Shown: positions 21,101 through 33,257 of the stretch, in pieces | How positions within the stretch are numbered: the stretch's first letter is position 1 | Layout: each line of letters starts with the position of its first letter | Assembly: GCA_002270565.1 (NCBI GenBank) | Contig: NQMI01000065.1 | Coordinates: 66,921 to 130,920 of the forward strand | Source of the DNA: Stenocarpella maydis | Taxonomy: Eukaryota > Ascomycota > Sordariomycetes > Diaporthales > Diaporthaceae | Reading direction: 5' to 3' | Length of the DNA: 64,000 nt | Notes under the pieces: generated by a model | Seen by the model: the letters and a program-made list of their open reading frames with translations, nothing else | The model's database searches: none | Told to the model about the DNA's origin: nothing | Made by a program: the position numbers and the translations under genes

Positions 21101-22726
21101 CGTATATGAGGCTTTTCACGGATCGGCATTTGTTTGCTGTGATTCGGCCTTCACGCTGGTTGGCGACTTTCAAGGGCACGATCGAGGATTTGCCAAGAAA
21201 CAGAGTGTCTGGACTGTCGATGTGAACGACAGCAGCAAAACTGCTCCCAGCATCAACTCTGTCGTGGTATTGCAGGAGAACCTAAGCGGAAACCTTGCCA
21301 ACACACCACTTCTCCTACTCGCCACGGATCGTGTTCTCCTCGCTGAGCTGCAACCAGAGGTAGGACCTGTTCAGCGACAGATACCCCTGGGCATGACACC
21401 CCAGAAACTTCTTTACTCGCACGTCCTGAAGTGTCTGGTAGTTGGCGCGAAAACACTTGATGACAGGCCCACGCTCAGGTTCATCGACCCCGACACCGGT
21501 GAAGACCTGTCTCTTCCCCTGCACGGCCATTCGAGAGAGCCAGCTGACTTCATAACCGGGCTTGGCAAGACAGGGGTCCGGATTCTCTGCCTCGATGAGT
21601 GGCATGTCGAGTCCAAGAATAAGAATTTCTACTTCATTCTTGTCGGAACCAACGGAGGCCCAACAGATGGGGGCAGGGTTCTGATCGTGTCTGCGCGAGC
21701 AGAGAGATCGGCACAAGGGGAAACCCGGGGAAGGATATCCTTCTGGACCCAGCACAGGATAAAAGGGCCTAAGGAACCTGTTTACGCTGTAACCGCTGTC
21801 GGCCGCAAGATCCAAGCCGCCTTCCACTCCCAACTGGTTTACTATAGGCTGGACGAGGGAGAAAAGAGGCTCACACAGGTTTCGGTAACACAGCTTGACT
21901 CTGAGGCCTGGAAACTTAGCATTCTACCCAACTCGCCGCATACCCTAGCATTGACGAGGAGCGACTCCCTGTGGGTGCTCGAAGAAGGCGAAAACCCGCG
22001 CAACGGCTTTGACATACGCCATGTCGACCCTTACACGCCGCACGGCCTGGACATGCTCGAGGTGGCCGGGGATTGGCCCCCGCGGCCGCATCCCAGCGAG
22101 ACGTCGGAGACGCCGCCATCGATCGTGCTCATAGCGGACCAGGAGTGCGGCCTCACGGGGCTCTGGATACCATGGGACTCGCCCGACAAGGACTGCGACG
22201 TGCTTTTCGAGACGGACCTCCCGTCGACGGTGCGGCGGCTGCGGCTGGGGCGCACGCTCCCGCCGTGGTCCCGCGCGGCCCGNAGGTGCTGGGGATGGGC
22301 ATCGACGGGTCGCTGCAGCACTTTACGCTGCTGGACCTCGGGGCGTGGCGGTTCCTCCGGTTCCTGCAGAACGTGTCGGAGACGTCGGCCGAGCTGTACC
22401 CGTTCACGCACATGCGGTTCGGGTCGGCCGAGGAGGAGGAGGCGTTTGACCCGCGGCCGGTGGCGGCGGCGGCGGGCGACAGCGGCGACAGGCTCGAGCG
22501 CCAGGTCGACGGGGACTTGATGGGGCGGATCCTGGACGGGCGGGCGCTCGAGTCCCTGATATGGTCCCGGCGCGTGTGGGAGGGCTACTTTATGGAGTAC
22601 CTTGACGGGGTGGACGGCGGGCGGTGGACGGAGGGTTTCGGAGCCATGGGGAACGACGAGAGGCGTGCGGCGTATGTGCGGCTGGCCTATGAGATATTGG
22701 AGTACTTCCTCGTGCCAATTATCTAA
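18183..22726 (+). CDS. MMS1_N / CPSF-A-domain beta-propeller protein (DDB1/Rik1/RSE1 superfamily)
   Basis: Exons 18183-18410, 18556-19683, 19734-20263, 20350-20666 and 20893-22726, about 1345 aa. The N-terminal block around ESPVAHWILPVRLRSPHHND, followed by DHYVQISEL, LLLIVLETGDCVFLFLR and FHLAVDPSSRYVA, fits the MMS1_N-type beta-propeller fold shared by DDB1, Rik1 and RSE1/CPSF-A relatives. Such proteins scaffold ubiquitin ligases or RNA-processing complexes in the nucleus. Which branch this one belongs to is not resolved; it is not obviously DDB1 itself. Intron 2 (19684-19733) has a GC donor and AG acceptor, and splicing restores the frame through KAPPREQ. A single N at 22283 coincides with a frame change: the frame before it and the frame ending LEYFLVPII are joined if one base is missing there. 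Treated as an assembly fault, not a pseudogene. Confidence 0.8.
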
Positions 22727-22809
22727 ATACAGGGGGCCGTGTATGTTTTTTATATGATGCAATAGGGCTCAACCCTTATGCTACCATATCCATCCTGTGA
22801 TATGTGGTC

Positions 22810-23165
22810 ATTAATTCCACTTAACGTCCGCCCACCTACTATGAGGAATTAAGTGTACAGCCTTTCATATATCCTTATAACCCCCGTCTAAAATACCCTG
22901 CCTCAAAGCCCCTTAACTTTATGAGCCTTACATAGGTCGAGCCCCTTTCTCTGAGCGCGTATTGAGAACCATTCCTCTAGGCGCGTGCAGAGCCTTCCTC
23001 TGGGCGTGAAGAGGGCCTTCATCTGGGTATATAGAGAGCCTCCCTGCAATCGTGTAAAGGGCTAAAGGGTTGTGAATGGCCCAGAGGGTTAGGGTTTATT
23101 TCATATTTGGATCTGGGGGGTGGGCCAACGTTTAAAGTTGGGTGGGCGGACGTTGACTGATTAAT
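22810..23165. mobile_element. MITE-like element, copy 1, with internal minisatellite
   Basis: Perfect 14-bp inverted ends AACGTCCGCCCACC (22823-22836) and GGTGGGCGGACGTT (23140-23153), each flanked outward by ATTAATT (22810-22816, 23159-23165). Inside, about 22965-23065, are imperfect ~23-bp units of the type TTCCTCTGGGCGTGAAGAGGG. The segment after the left end (22829-22900) is about 75% identical, inverted, to 49781-49857. No coding capacity. Non-autonomous transposon is the simplest reading. Confidence 0.65.
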
Positions 23166-24443
23166 TGGCGTTATTTTGGGGTTTCGGTATGCAAGTTCAA
23201 CCCGTCAAGGACAGAGTCGACAGCGCAGCTTCACATTCCATACCTCTCAATCTACACAGCGTTGGACGGGGCGTCATGGTATCAAAGCGGCGTGCATGCT
23301 CCCAGGCTATTCCAAATAGAAAGCGCATTATTGATATAGAGAGTATGTGTTTGTGAGTGCACTTGATTATTCATTCAATCCCGGCAGGCCGCGGAGAAAA
23401 AAGCCCGGGCAGTGGAGGCGCTTCTATATCATTTACCTTTATGACCAGCATTGAAGGGGGGGGGTGTTGTCCAGGATGCCGGTTCGCGACCTCGACAGAG
23501 CGGGATGAATACTCCACGTGTCACATGTGGAAACGGAACTTGGCCCTGCATGTATGTGTGCATCACGATGCCCTCGAGTGCCCAAGAAGGTAGACAAATG
23601 GATAGGCGGGCTCATATTAACGTAAAAGCAGGGCTTGGCCCTTGCTGTTGTTAGTCAATTCAGACTAAGATGCCCCTGGGCCAAGGAACTGGAAATGCTT
23701 GCTGTTAGTAATACCCATGCCCCCGAGAACCTGGAAAAGGCTGGAGATGAAAGAAACACGTCGGTTTTTTTTTTTGGGGGGGGGGGTTTCTTTCTGGACT
23801 GCCTTGCCTTGGGGCCAAATTAGATGTTGCCAACTGTTTTGGGGCGGCGGCATTGTTCCCCCGGGTCGCGCTGGGGCCTGGGTCTCCCGAGGGGAGCTGT
23901 GTGTGAAGTCATTGGTGGTGGGGCAATCCTGTAAAGATTCTGCGATAGAGGGGAGGGGGAGAAGAACGGGGGGGATGGCGGGGTGTTGACAGTGCCCTTG
24001 ATAACGACTCAGCTGGTTTTTCTGGTGCTGTATTCGGGCGTGCACAGATTGATTTTGTTAGGCTCACGGTCTTGGTCGCAGGCCCATCATGCAACTTGAG
24101 CAGCCAGGGTGCCAGGCAGCCGGAACGGTGACGATGGGCTCCCATGCTCTCTCTGTTTGTGGAATGAGGTTGCTATGCAGTGTATGAGGGGTAAATATTT
24201 GGTTGATCCACTTCCATAACGAGGCGAGGGTAGGATGGTGGTGGTGGGTGGTGGCTGAGGGATGTTTGCGGTCTGAACATTGGAAACAAGGCTGGCTTGT
24301 TCTTGTGGTAGTCATATGCACGTGTACCTAGGTATATACGCATATGTACGCATACGCGTGCACAAGTGTGTGGGAGCGTGTCTGCCAGCCTCGGATTTGC
24401 CCAAAACGGTGGTCGAGGGTGGAAATGCTGATTTGGTCGTCGG

Positions 24444-24456
24444 TTCGAGAAAGTTC
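24444..24456 (+). promoter_or_regulatory. Heat-shock element upstream of hsp88
   Basis: TTCgaGAAagTTC, a perfect three-unit array of alternating nTTCn/nGAAn, the binding site of heat-shock factor. It lies about 690 bases upstream of the Hsp88 start codon. A second, two-unit site GAAcaTTC is at 24524-24531. Confidence 0.6.
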
Positions 24457-24523
24457 TGGTGGCCGGTAGCTCTTTCGGTTGACATCAATCCAACATCACA
24501 CCCCTCCCGGGCGTGGTCCTATC

Positions 24524-24531
24524 GAACATTC
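24524..24531 (+). promoter_or_regulatory. Second, two-unit heat-shock element
   Basis: GAAcaTTC, two inverted HSF half-sites, about 70 bases downstream of the stronger element and about 620 bases upstream of the Hsp88 ATG. A short match on its own could be chance; its position next to the other site supports it. Confidence 0.4.
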
Positions 24532-25148
24532 AAGGCTCAGCTCCCAGGGTCTGCCACCTTCGCAGGCAGACAAAGAGCTACTACGCTGGCCCTGCGCTGG
24601 CCGGGCAGGGCGGCAGGAGGGCAGGAGGCAGAGCGCGGCAAAACCAAAAGCTACTTTTTTTTTTCTTCGCTGATTCTCTCTCTGCTGATGACTAGTGTTT
24701 CCCCTGGGGAGAAGAAAAAAAGCTACTGCAGGAGCCGCCATATCCAGAGACGACAAACTCTTATTCTAAATCCTCCTCCTTTCTGCACACCTACCCACTT
24801 TCCACTCTCACACCCACTCCCACCCTCACTCTTTGCATCGCACTTTGGAATACCACGCACATACCGTTCACCCTTCACACCAAAATTACAACCGCAAACA
24901 ACCACCACCACCAAAACAACAACAGCAACAACTCAGAGTTCCGACTGCCCACAGCACCTTGGGATTTCGAGCACCGTTGCTTTTCATCCCTTGCCTGTGA
25001 GAACAAACCCTGATCCTCTTGCATACCAAAGACACGCAGAAAGAGAAAGAAAGAAGGAGCAAACAGAGAAGCCATATTGACACCAGCTTCATCCAGTTTA
25101 CCCAATACATCCTCCTCCGACCCCACCACCACCAAACAAACCGCCAGT

Positions 25149-27928
25149 ATGAGTGTTGTCGGTAAGTCATTGCGACCCAGCCCCTCCCTCCCCCAGCTGC
25201 CCTTGTACCGCTGGTCATCTTGACAGGCACCCGATGCTGATGTGTTTGCTCAACCATAGGCGTTGATCTCGGAACCCTCAACACGGTCATTGCCGTCGCC
25301 AGGAATCGAGGTGTCGATGTTGTACGTCCACCCGCAGTCGTCGAGCGCCCCCACCCATCTCGACCTCCTACCTGCTCTCCCCAGTCCCGACTCCCGTGTC
25401 GCAGATATACCAAGGCCCTATAATTCTACGATGCGCATGCTGACCATATACATCCTGACAGATCGCAAATGAAGTCTCCAACCGGGCGACACCGTGAGCA
25501 TCCCCCCCCCCACCCTAGCCCTAGGCATTGCTGCCACCTCCACCCATCTATCCAACAGTCCACGGGCTAACCACTCCTCCCAAAACAGATCCCTGGTAGG
25601 CTTCGGCCCCAAGGCACGATACCTCGGCGAGCCGGCCAAGACACAAGAGATCTCAAACCTCAAGAACACCGTCGGCTCCTTGAAGCGCCTCTGCGGCCGC
25701 TCCCTCTCCGACCCCGATGTCCAGCTCGAGCAGCAGTTCATCTCGGCGCCCCTGGTCGACATCGACGGCCAGGTCGGTGCTGAGGTCAACTACCGCGGCC
25801 AGAAGGAGAGGTTCACGGCCACACAACTTACCGCCATGTTCCTCAGCAAGATCAAGGCCACAACCGCCGCCGAGCTCAAGCTCCCCGTCTCCGACATCGT
25901 CCTCAGCGTCCCTGCCTGGTTCACCGACATCCAGCGCCGCGCCCTGATAGACGCCGCCGAGATAGCCGGCCTCAAGCTGCTGCGCCTCATCAACGACACC
26001 ACCGCCGCCGCCCTCGGCTACGGCATCACCAAGCTCGACCTGCCCTCGGCCGACGAGAAGCCCCGCCGCGTCGTCTTCGTCGACGTTGGCCACAGCGACT
26101 TCACCTGCTCCGTCGTCGAGTTCAAGAAGGGCGAGCTGGTCGTCAAGTCCACCGCCTGGGACCGCAACTACGGCGGCAGGAACTTTGACAAGGCCCTCGT
26201 CGACCACCTGCAGAAGGAGTTCCTCGGAAAGTACAAGATCGACATCTTTACCAACCCCCGCGCCGTCGCACGTGTCTACGCCGCCGCCGAGAAGACAAAG
26301 AAGATCCTCTCGGCCAACCAGCAGGCCGCCGTCAATATCGAGTCCCTCATGAATGACGTCGACGTCTCCGCCATGGTCACCCGCCAGGAGTTCGAGGCGC
26401 TCATCGAGCCCCTTCTCAACAAGACCACCGGCCCCCTCGAGCAAGCCCTAGCGCAGGCTGGCCTCACCAAGGACGACGTTGATGTCGTCGAGGTTGTCGG
26501 TGGTGGCTCTCGTGTGCCCGCGGTCAAGGAGCGCATCCAGGCCTTCTTCGGCAAGACCCTGTCCTTCACACTCAACGCCGACGAGGCCGTCTCCCGTGGC
26601 TGCGCCTTCAGCTGCGCCATCCTGTCCCCCGTCTTCCGCGTCCGCGACTTCTCGGTCCAGGACGTCATCCCTTACCCTATCGAGTTCGCTTGGGAGAAGG
26701 CCCCAGACATCCCTGATGAGGACACGAGCCTGGTCGTCTTTAACAAGGGCGGCGTTCAGCCCTCCACCAAGATTCTGACCTTCTACCGCAAGCAGCCCTT
26801 TGACCTCGAGGCCCGCTACGTCAAGCCTGAAGAGCTGCCTGGAGGGATTAACCCCTGGATCGGCCGTTTCTCGGTCAAGGGCGTCAAGGCCGCCGGTGGC
26901 CCTGACGACTTCATGATCTGCAAGCTCAAGGCCCGTGTCAACATCCACGGCGTCCTGAACGTTGAAAGCGGCTACTACGTCGAGGACCAGGAGGTCGAGG
27001 AGCCCATTCCCGAGGAGCCCAAGAAGGAGGATGGCGAGAAGAAGGACCCAGATGTGAGTATTCCAGAAGTTGATCATTTTTATACCTCGTCGTATTCCGC
27101 GAAACGCAAGCCGTCAACTTCTCCGCCGGTGGAGGATAGGGCGAGCGAGACGAACCGCAAGCGAACCTGCCCCCCGAACAGTCATGCCGAGGCTGCGTCC
27201 ATCTCATCCGATGCGCAGCAGCAGCAATACGGGGACCCCCAGCTAACAAAGTCAAAGGCCATGGAGACAGACAATAAGGAGGAGAAGCCCAAGACACGCA
27301 AGGTGAAGAAGCAGGTGCGCAAGGGAGACCTGCCAATCGTCGCCGCCAACATGTCTCTCGACGAGTCTGGCAAGAACAACCTGACCGAGAAGGAGTACTC
27401 GATGGTCATGGAGGACAAGCTGGTCGCCGACACCGAGGAGAAGAAGAACGAGCTCGAGACATTCATCTATGAGCTCCGCAACAAGCTCGACGAGCAGTAC
27501 GTCGACCTCGCAAGCGACGAGGAGAAGGAGAAGATCAAGGCTAAGCTGGAGGCTTCTGAGGTGAGTTTTTTGGATTGCGAATATTTTCTACCCCGTACAA
27601 CAACGCAACGGGCGACTGACTGTTGATCCAGGACTGGCTGTACGAGGATGGCGAGGACACCACCAAGGCCGTCTACGTCGCCAAGATTGACGAGATCCGC
27701 GCCTTGGCCGGCCCCATCATCCAGAGGCACTTTGAGAAGGTTGAGGCCGAGCGACAGGCGGTACAGGCCAAGGTGGAGGCAGAGAAGGCGGCCAAGAAGG
27801 CGGCTGAGGAGGAGGCCCGCAAGCAGGCTGAGGCCCAGAAGCCCGCCGCCGAGAACAAGGACGCCGAGATGCAGGACGCCGACGCCGCGCCAAAGGCGGA
27901 GGTCGAAGAGGCCCAGGACCCGAAATAG
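25149..27928 (+). CDS. hsp88: Hsp88 / Hsp110-family chaperone (Sse1 ortholog)
   Basis: Exons 25149-25161, 25260-25321, 25462-25493, 25589-27053, 27258-27560 and 27632-27928, 723 aa. It is the cytosolic nucleotide-exchange factor of Hsp70 and a holdase. The N-terminal actin-like ATPase begins MSVVGVDLGTLNTVIAVAR, followed by NEVSNRATPSLVGFGPKAR as in Sse1/Hsp88. Then come the beta-sandwich region, an acidic insert (EEPIPEEPKKEDGEKKD) and a helical C-terminal lid ending in an A/E/K-rich tail. Exon 1 is only 13 nt and exon 3 only 32 nt. Intron 4 (27054-27257, 204 nt) is a multiple of three and has no in-frame stop, so a retained-intron isoform with 68 extra residues in the linker is possible. 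Donors gtgagt and acceptor caaag support removal. Heat-shock elements lie upstream. It converges with eIF5B. Confidence 0.92.
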
Positions 27929-29802
27929 AGTCTCGGTCACAGTCATGACTCGCCTATAGTGCTGGATTGAAGAAGAGGAGAAGATCCGACGACGCCTGTT
28001 CACGCACGTTTTGAGCGAGAAGTGAAGAGAGGAGGAAGAGGAGACACATGCAACCACCCACTCAGACACACGCACACACGAACATAAAGATAGGAAAGAG
28101 AACCATGGGGGCTGTGGTTCTCCCATAGATGGATTCAAGATAGTCCGATTTCACGAGAGCAGGCTCGAGTGCGCTTCTCTGTACCTCGTCATCCCACCAA
28201 ACTCCTCCACCCAGCCTCATCTCCTTGTTTGCCTCTACTACCAGGTGAGCATAGCCAGGAGAATCGTCTTTGGAATGATAGAGGGTTAGACACGGCGGTG
28301 TTGAGAAAGGCCTCTCGGTTGTCGTTTTGTACGGAGAGAAGTAAGTTAATTCGACATTACGGGGTTTGCAAGACAGAGAATGATGTTCTGCAATAGATTT
28401 GGGGCGGGGGCGGGGGACCAAAAGGAGAAAAAGGACATTCATCCATGTTTTTGATTTTGATGTTGGACGTCTTGTCTTTTTGCTTTCGACTCTTGTCTTG
28501 TCCTTTGCATACACGTTTATGAACAGTGCGGTGTTTGTTTCGCAGCTACGGTTTTAGATTACGAGCTTTAGCTAGCTACCTACCTACCTAAAAGTGATGA
28601 CGGAAGACAATTAATTGCTCCCCGTCCTAAATATGTTGTCATGAGAACTGGATGCAATGGATTTTTGAGTCAAACAAAGACTTAATAAAGACTAATAAAC
28701 AAAGGTCAATAGCAAAGGACGTTTAAGGCTAAGGGCTCATCCTGAATCTCATCCATAATATAACGCAAGCAATGGAAGAACTTATTAATATATAGATATA
28801 TGTAGATATAGATGTGCACATATGGCAGTCTGTTATGTATTGTGGACATTCTCACAAATCCAACTATTCGTACCCCCCCCCCCCCCCGGAAACGGGAGGT
28901 ACAGCTCTTTGGGGAACTCGGACAGGAATGCTGGCCATTTTTTGAGATAGAGCATAGTCCAGCCCTCCATGAGGCCTGAACGAGAGCGCTTTACCATATT
29001 CTTGATAGTATTGCTCAGCCGGAGAGCCTAGATGTGATTATTGGACAGTTCAGAGTATCTCTTCGTTCGATTAGGTCCAGCTTCGGTAGCGGCTCCGGGA
29101 GATCTGGGGGCCACAGAGTGTACCTGAAGATTGGGGTCCTCGGTCAGGTTCAGACCAGACTGGTCGTTGGTCGGTTCCATGGTCTGATAGATCTGAATAA
29201 GGTTTAGAGACAGCTATCATCTATAATATAGGTCGTGTGCTTTGGTATAAAATCCAAGGTTAAGACTTAGATAAGAAGGCAGCAATCATTCTTTTACTTG
29301 CTAGGAAGAGACTTAATTTCAAGCACAAAAATCCTAAATACTTCCCTTTACTTTTATTAATAGCTGGATAAAGCTAGTATATTCATGCTTATTCCTTTGT
29401 GCTTCATGTTTATAGTAATGGCCTATTGAAAGGGCTATGTTAACTAATATTATTTTAATATCCTGAGGCTAGAATATTTCTCATTATTATTTTATATCCT
29501 CTGGTTAGATACCAGTAGGTAACTTATAGATCGGCTATAGGTATGGATATCCGAGGTGGTTAGTTTTTGGGTATATTAGGATGTGGTTGTTCTGGTTGTC
29601 GGTCTGGGGCGTATGTGTCTTAGTGTTACGGCTTGTTATGAGTGGGTGTTGCGGGACTCCAGGAGTGCGCATTATAGGAGTAGGCATTATTGCCTGCTGT
29701 TTTGATTTGCACTGTGGACATTTTGGATGTCCAACTAACTAACTTTTCACCCGCCATTGGCTCCTCTCCTCATAGCCTTCCCTGGACCATTTCGTCCCCC
29801 CT
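27929..29802. other. AT-rich intergenic region between convergent genes
   Basis: 3' flanks of Hsp88 (plus) and eIF5B (minus). From about 28560 to 29640 the sequence is AT-rich with TAA/TTA-rich words and a C-run at 28875-28888. It looks like decayed repetitive DNA, but no coding remnant or terminal repeat could be recognised. CTACCTACCTACC is at about 28575-28588. Confidence 0.5.
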
Positions 29803-32800
29803 CTATGGTATATCAAACAAGGGCTTGAGCTTGACGATGAGCTGCCATTCCTCGTTGGAGACCTCCTTTCGGTAGAACTCCTTGAGGCAGTCGATGGACG
29901 CCCGCGAGATGGCACTGTACAGCAGGTCCGACTCCTCCAGCTGCCGTCCGTATGTCGGCTGGTGCCCGCCCATCTCGATCTTGACCGCTACCGACGGCTG
30001 GCCCTTCTTGCACACGGGTATCTGCTTGTGTTCTCGCTCGATAGAGGTACTATTTGCATGTTAGTAAGTAAATATGATGACATTTACAACGGAGTTGAGC
30101 CGATGGGATGGGGTTAGTGGTTTGGGGGGGGGGGGCGCGTGCGTGCGTCGGGCATTGCAGGAACTTACACTCTGCCCAGTTGGATAATCTCCTTCACACC
30201 GGTCGTAGGGTTGTGCTTGACAGCCGAGATCGGTGTGTTGACCTTGAGCTGGCCTTCCGCCACATCAACACCAACGACGATAGGGCCCGTCTTGTTGAAG
30301 ACTGCCACAGGCTTCAGGACACAAGGAAACACTGCGAGCAGCTTGGAGTCTTCCTTCTTCTTCTCGAGAAGGTCGTCCATGTGCTTGGTGAACTGGTCGA
30401 AGAGGTGATAGATGATGTCAGCCGTAAAGATCTTGACGCCCTGCTCCTCTGCGTACGTCTGGGCATCCTTCTCCACCTTGACATCGAAGCAGAGCATGAC
30501 CGCGTGGTCGGGCGACTTCTCCAGCATGATGCCGCACTGCATGACGTCTCGCTTCGAGACCGGGCCGATACCAACGTTGGCGACGGGGATCTTGCAGTCC
30601 TTGAGGAAGTCCAGCAGGGCCTCGAGGGAACCCAGCGTGGAAGCCTGGACGGACACACCGCGGCCGGTCCTCTCGACACGGCTGAAGAGGGTCTCGAGAT
30701 CGTTCTCAAGCTCGTCCTCAATGTCGTCCTCGTCATCATCAGGGCCTGCGACCAGCAGGCGGGAACCAGCGATGGCCTTCTCCAGCCCTGGCGCAACGAT
30801 CTTGACACCGAGAGCGGCCTTGACCTCCTTGTTGTGGACATACTGCGACTTGAGACGGAGTTCCTTGAGCCTCTCCGGTGTAAGCAGCGCTCGGACGTTG
30901 GTCTTGATGACGCCCTCTGTTCCACACAGCAGGATCCTGTCGCCCTCGCGCATGATACCGTTGGAAAGGATGACATCGATGGTCATACCGAAACCCTCGA
31001 TCTGCTTGACCTCGAGGACGGTGGCTTGCACCTCGGAGAGGTACATGAGCGAGCCCACCATCCTCTCCTGCGTGAGTTGCAGGATCAGCTTGAGCATATC
31101 GGGGATACCCTCGCCGGTGTGGGCAGAGGTGGGGATGAGCGAGACGAATTTGGACATGTTCCTGTTCTCGTAGAAGAGCTCGGCGTTGAAGCCCTGCTCG
31201 GCAAAGGCAAGCTTGGTCTGTTCCAGGCGGTTCTTGAACTCGTTCTGCACAGCCTTGCCCTGGTATGCCAAACTCTCTTGGAACCCGTTGTTGTCGATCT
31301 TCTTCCAGCCGTAGAGACGGTCGATCTTGTTGAGGGCAACCACGAAAGGCGTCTTCCTCTCACGCAGCATGCGCATCGACTCGAGGGTCTGGGGCTCCAG
31401 GCCGTGCATGATGTCAACCACCAGGATGGCAATGTTACAGAGCGAGGAACCTCTTGAGCGCAGGTTGGAGAAGGACTCGTGGCCAGGAGTGTCGATGACC
31501 AGCAGACCAGGCACCTTGAACTCGAACTTGCCGTCCTTGTTGACGACCTGGGTCTTCTGCTTGATGGCCTCGACCGGGAAGTAGGTAGCACCAATCTGCT
31601 GCGTGATACCACCCGCCTCGCCTTCCTGGACGTTTGTCTGGCGGATCTTGTCGAGCAGCTTTGTCTTTCCGGTATCGACGTGTCCGAGAATACAGCAGAT
31701 GGGCGACCGAAGGTTGTCTTTTGACCGCGCAGCCAGGGCAGCCTGGTGGGCCTTCTCACGTCTTGCGAGCGCTTCTTTCCTCCTCTGAGCCTCCAGGCTG
31801 GCATCCTCATCGTCCGAGGAGGACTCTTCTGAGGAGGACTCGTCCTCCTTGGTCGCAGCTGGTTGCTCCTTTGGCCTCGAGGGTAGTGATTTCTCCTCTG
31901 CCTTTCCGTTCTCGTTGTCCCTGCCGGCCTCGTCACCAGACTCGGCGTCCCAGCTGTCCTTTGGTTCCTCGTCAGATGCCGCCGCGGCCTCCCAGTCCTC
32001 CTCGATCTCCTCCTCCCTGGCCTTGGCGGCTTTTTCGGCAGCCTCGGCCTCGGCCTTCTCACGGGCAATGCGCTCGTCTTCCGCCTTCTTTTTAAGAGCC
32101 TCCTCGGCCTGTATTCTTGCACGCTCGGCCGCCTCTGCGAGCGCCTTCTCCTCGTCGATCTGCCAGCTGATTAGCAACTTAACGGAGCGGTGCACGTGAC
32201 GATCCCTGCGCTCACCTTTTCTTGCTTCTTGCTCTTGGCCTTCTTGTCAAACTTGGGCTTCTCCTTCTTAGCCGACTCGCCGTCCGCCAGACCTCCGACC
32301 TGGATACCAGCAGCAAGCATCTGCTGCAGCTTTCGCTCGTTGCGAGCCTTCTCCTCCTTCTGGGCCTTGGTCATGTATTTGCCCTCCTTCTTGAGCTGTT
32401 CGATCTTCTCCTTCTCCCTCTGCTTCTTGCGGGCCTTCTCCTCCTCCTTGCGTTTGTTTTCCTCCTCGATGAGGCGCTCCTCTTCTTCTATCCGGGCGCG
32501 CTCCTCGGCGTCGGCCTTGGCCTTGGCCTCCTCGCGCTTGCGGAGCTCTTCCTGTTGCTTCTGCAGGAGTTGGAGGTGCTTAGGGAGCTTCTTTCCAGGC
32601 TTGCCGGCGTCCTGCGCGGGAGCCGCTGCGGCGGGCTCATCTTTCTTCTCGGCGGCCTTGGCGGGCTCGGCCTTTGCGGGCGCGGGTGTAGCGGTCTTCT
32701 TCTTCGCAGCCTGTTTGCAGAAGGTGAATAGTGAGCTTGGCGGGCACAGCAGTGCGGTTGTGGGGTTCAGGATGACAAACGTTCTCCTTCTTCCTCTGCT

Positions 32801-33257
32801 TCTCGCGCTCCTTCTTGAGCTTCTCCTTCTCGGCCTTGGTGAGGACCCTCCCTGAGGCGTCCGTCTCGTCATCGCCGGCCTGGGCAGCTGGTGCTGGCTT
32901 GGCTTGCTGCTTGCCCTTGCCGCCCTTGCCCTTCTTCTCTGGCAGGGCGAACTCGTCCTCGATGTCAGCCTCTACGGGTGCGGCCTTCTCCTCGGCGGGC
33001 TCTGCTGGTTCTGGGCCGGGAGCGTCATTGCTCTCGAGCTCCGGGAGTCCCTTCTTCTTGCGCTTTTCCTTGTTCTTGCGCATCAGGGCCATGAGACCTC
33101 CTGCGGCAGGGGCGTCGTCTTCGGCGGCATCAGCGGCGGTGGCGGTGGCGTTGACGTTTTCTGGTGCATCGTCCCCGTTCGCTGGGGCGATGGTCTCGCC
33201 AAGCTCTGCTTCCCAGTCGTCCTGGGCCTTCTTGTTTCCCTTCTTCTTGGGAGGCAT
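29803..33257 (-). CDS. Translation initiation factor eIF5B (IF2-type GTPase)
   Basis: Four exons on the minus strand: 33257-32781, 32710-32216, 32159-30169 and 30049-29803, 1069 aa. It promotes joining of the 60S subunit to the 48S initiation complex, with GTP hydrolysis. The N-terminal half (about 1-475) is a highly charged Lys/Glu/Ala-rich region, as in all eukaryotic eIF5B. The G domain starts near 480: G1 GHVDTGKT, a switch region with [13 protein letters not shown]3 DTPGHESF and G4 NKIDR. EF-Tu-like domain 2, the IF2 core domain and the C-terminal domain follow, ending [10 protein letters not shown]. The last intron (30050-30168) uses GTAAGT two bases inside a GTGTAA, and this donor choice keeps the frame. 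Complete and ordinary for the family. Confidence 0.95.

Larger units (their letters stand above)
22727..25148. other. Intergenic region with MITE-like element and hsp88 promoter
   Basis: Holds a MITE-like element (about 22810-23165), homopolymer runs (G-run about 23457-23463, T/G run about 23765-23788) and, upstream of 25149, the Hsp88 promoter with heat-shock elements. The CA-rich stretch at 24870-25140 looks like a 5' UTR. No gene was found. Confidence 0.6.

Noticed and set aside
30108..31457. 449-codon plus-strand frame
   Set aside because: Antisense shadow of eIF5B; no independent motif or promoter.
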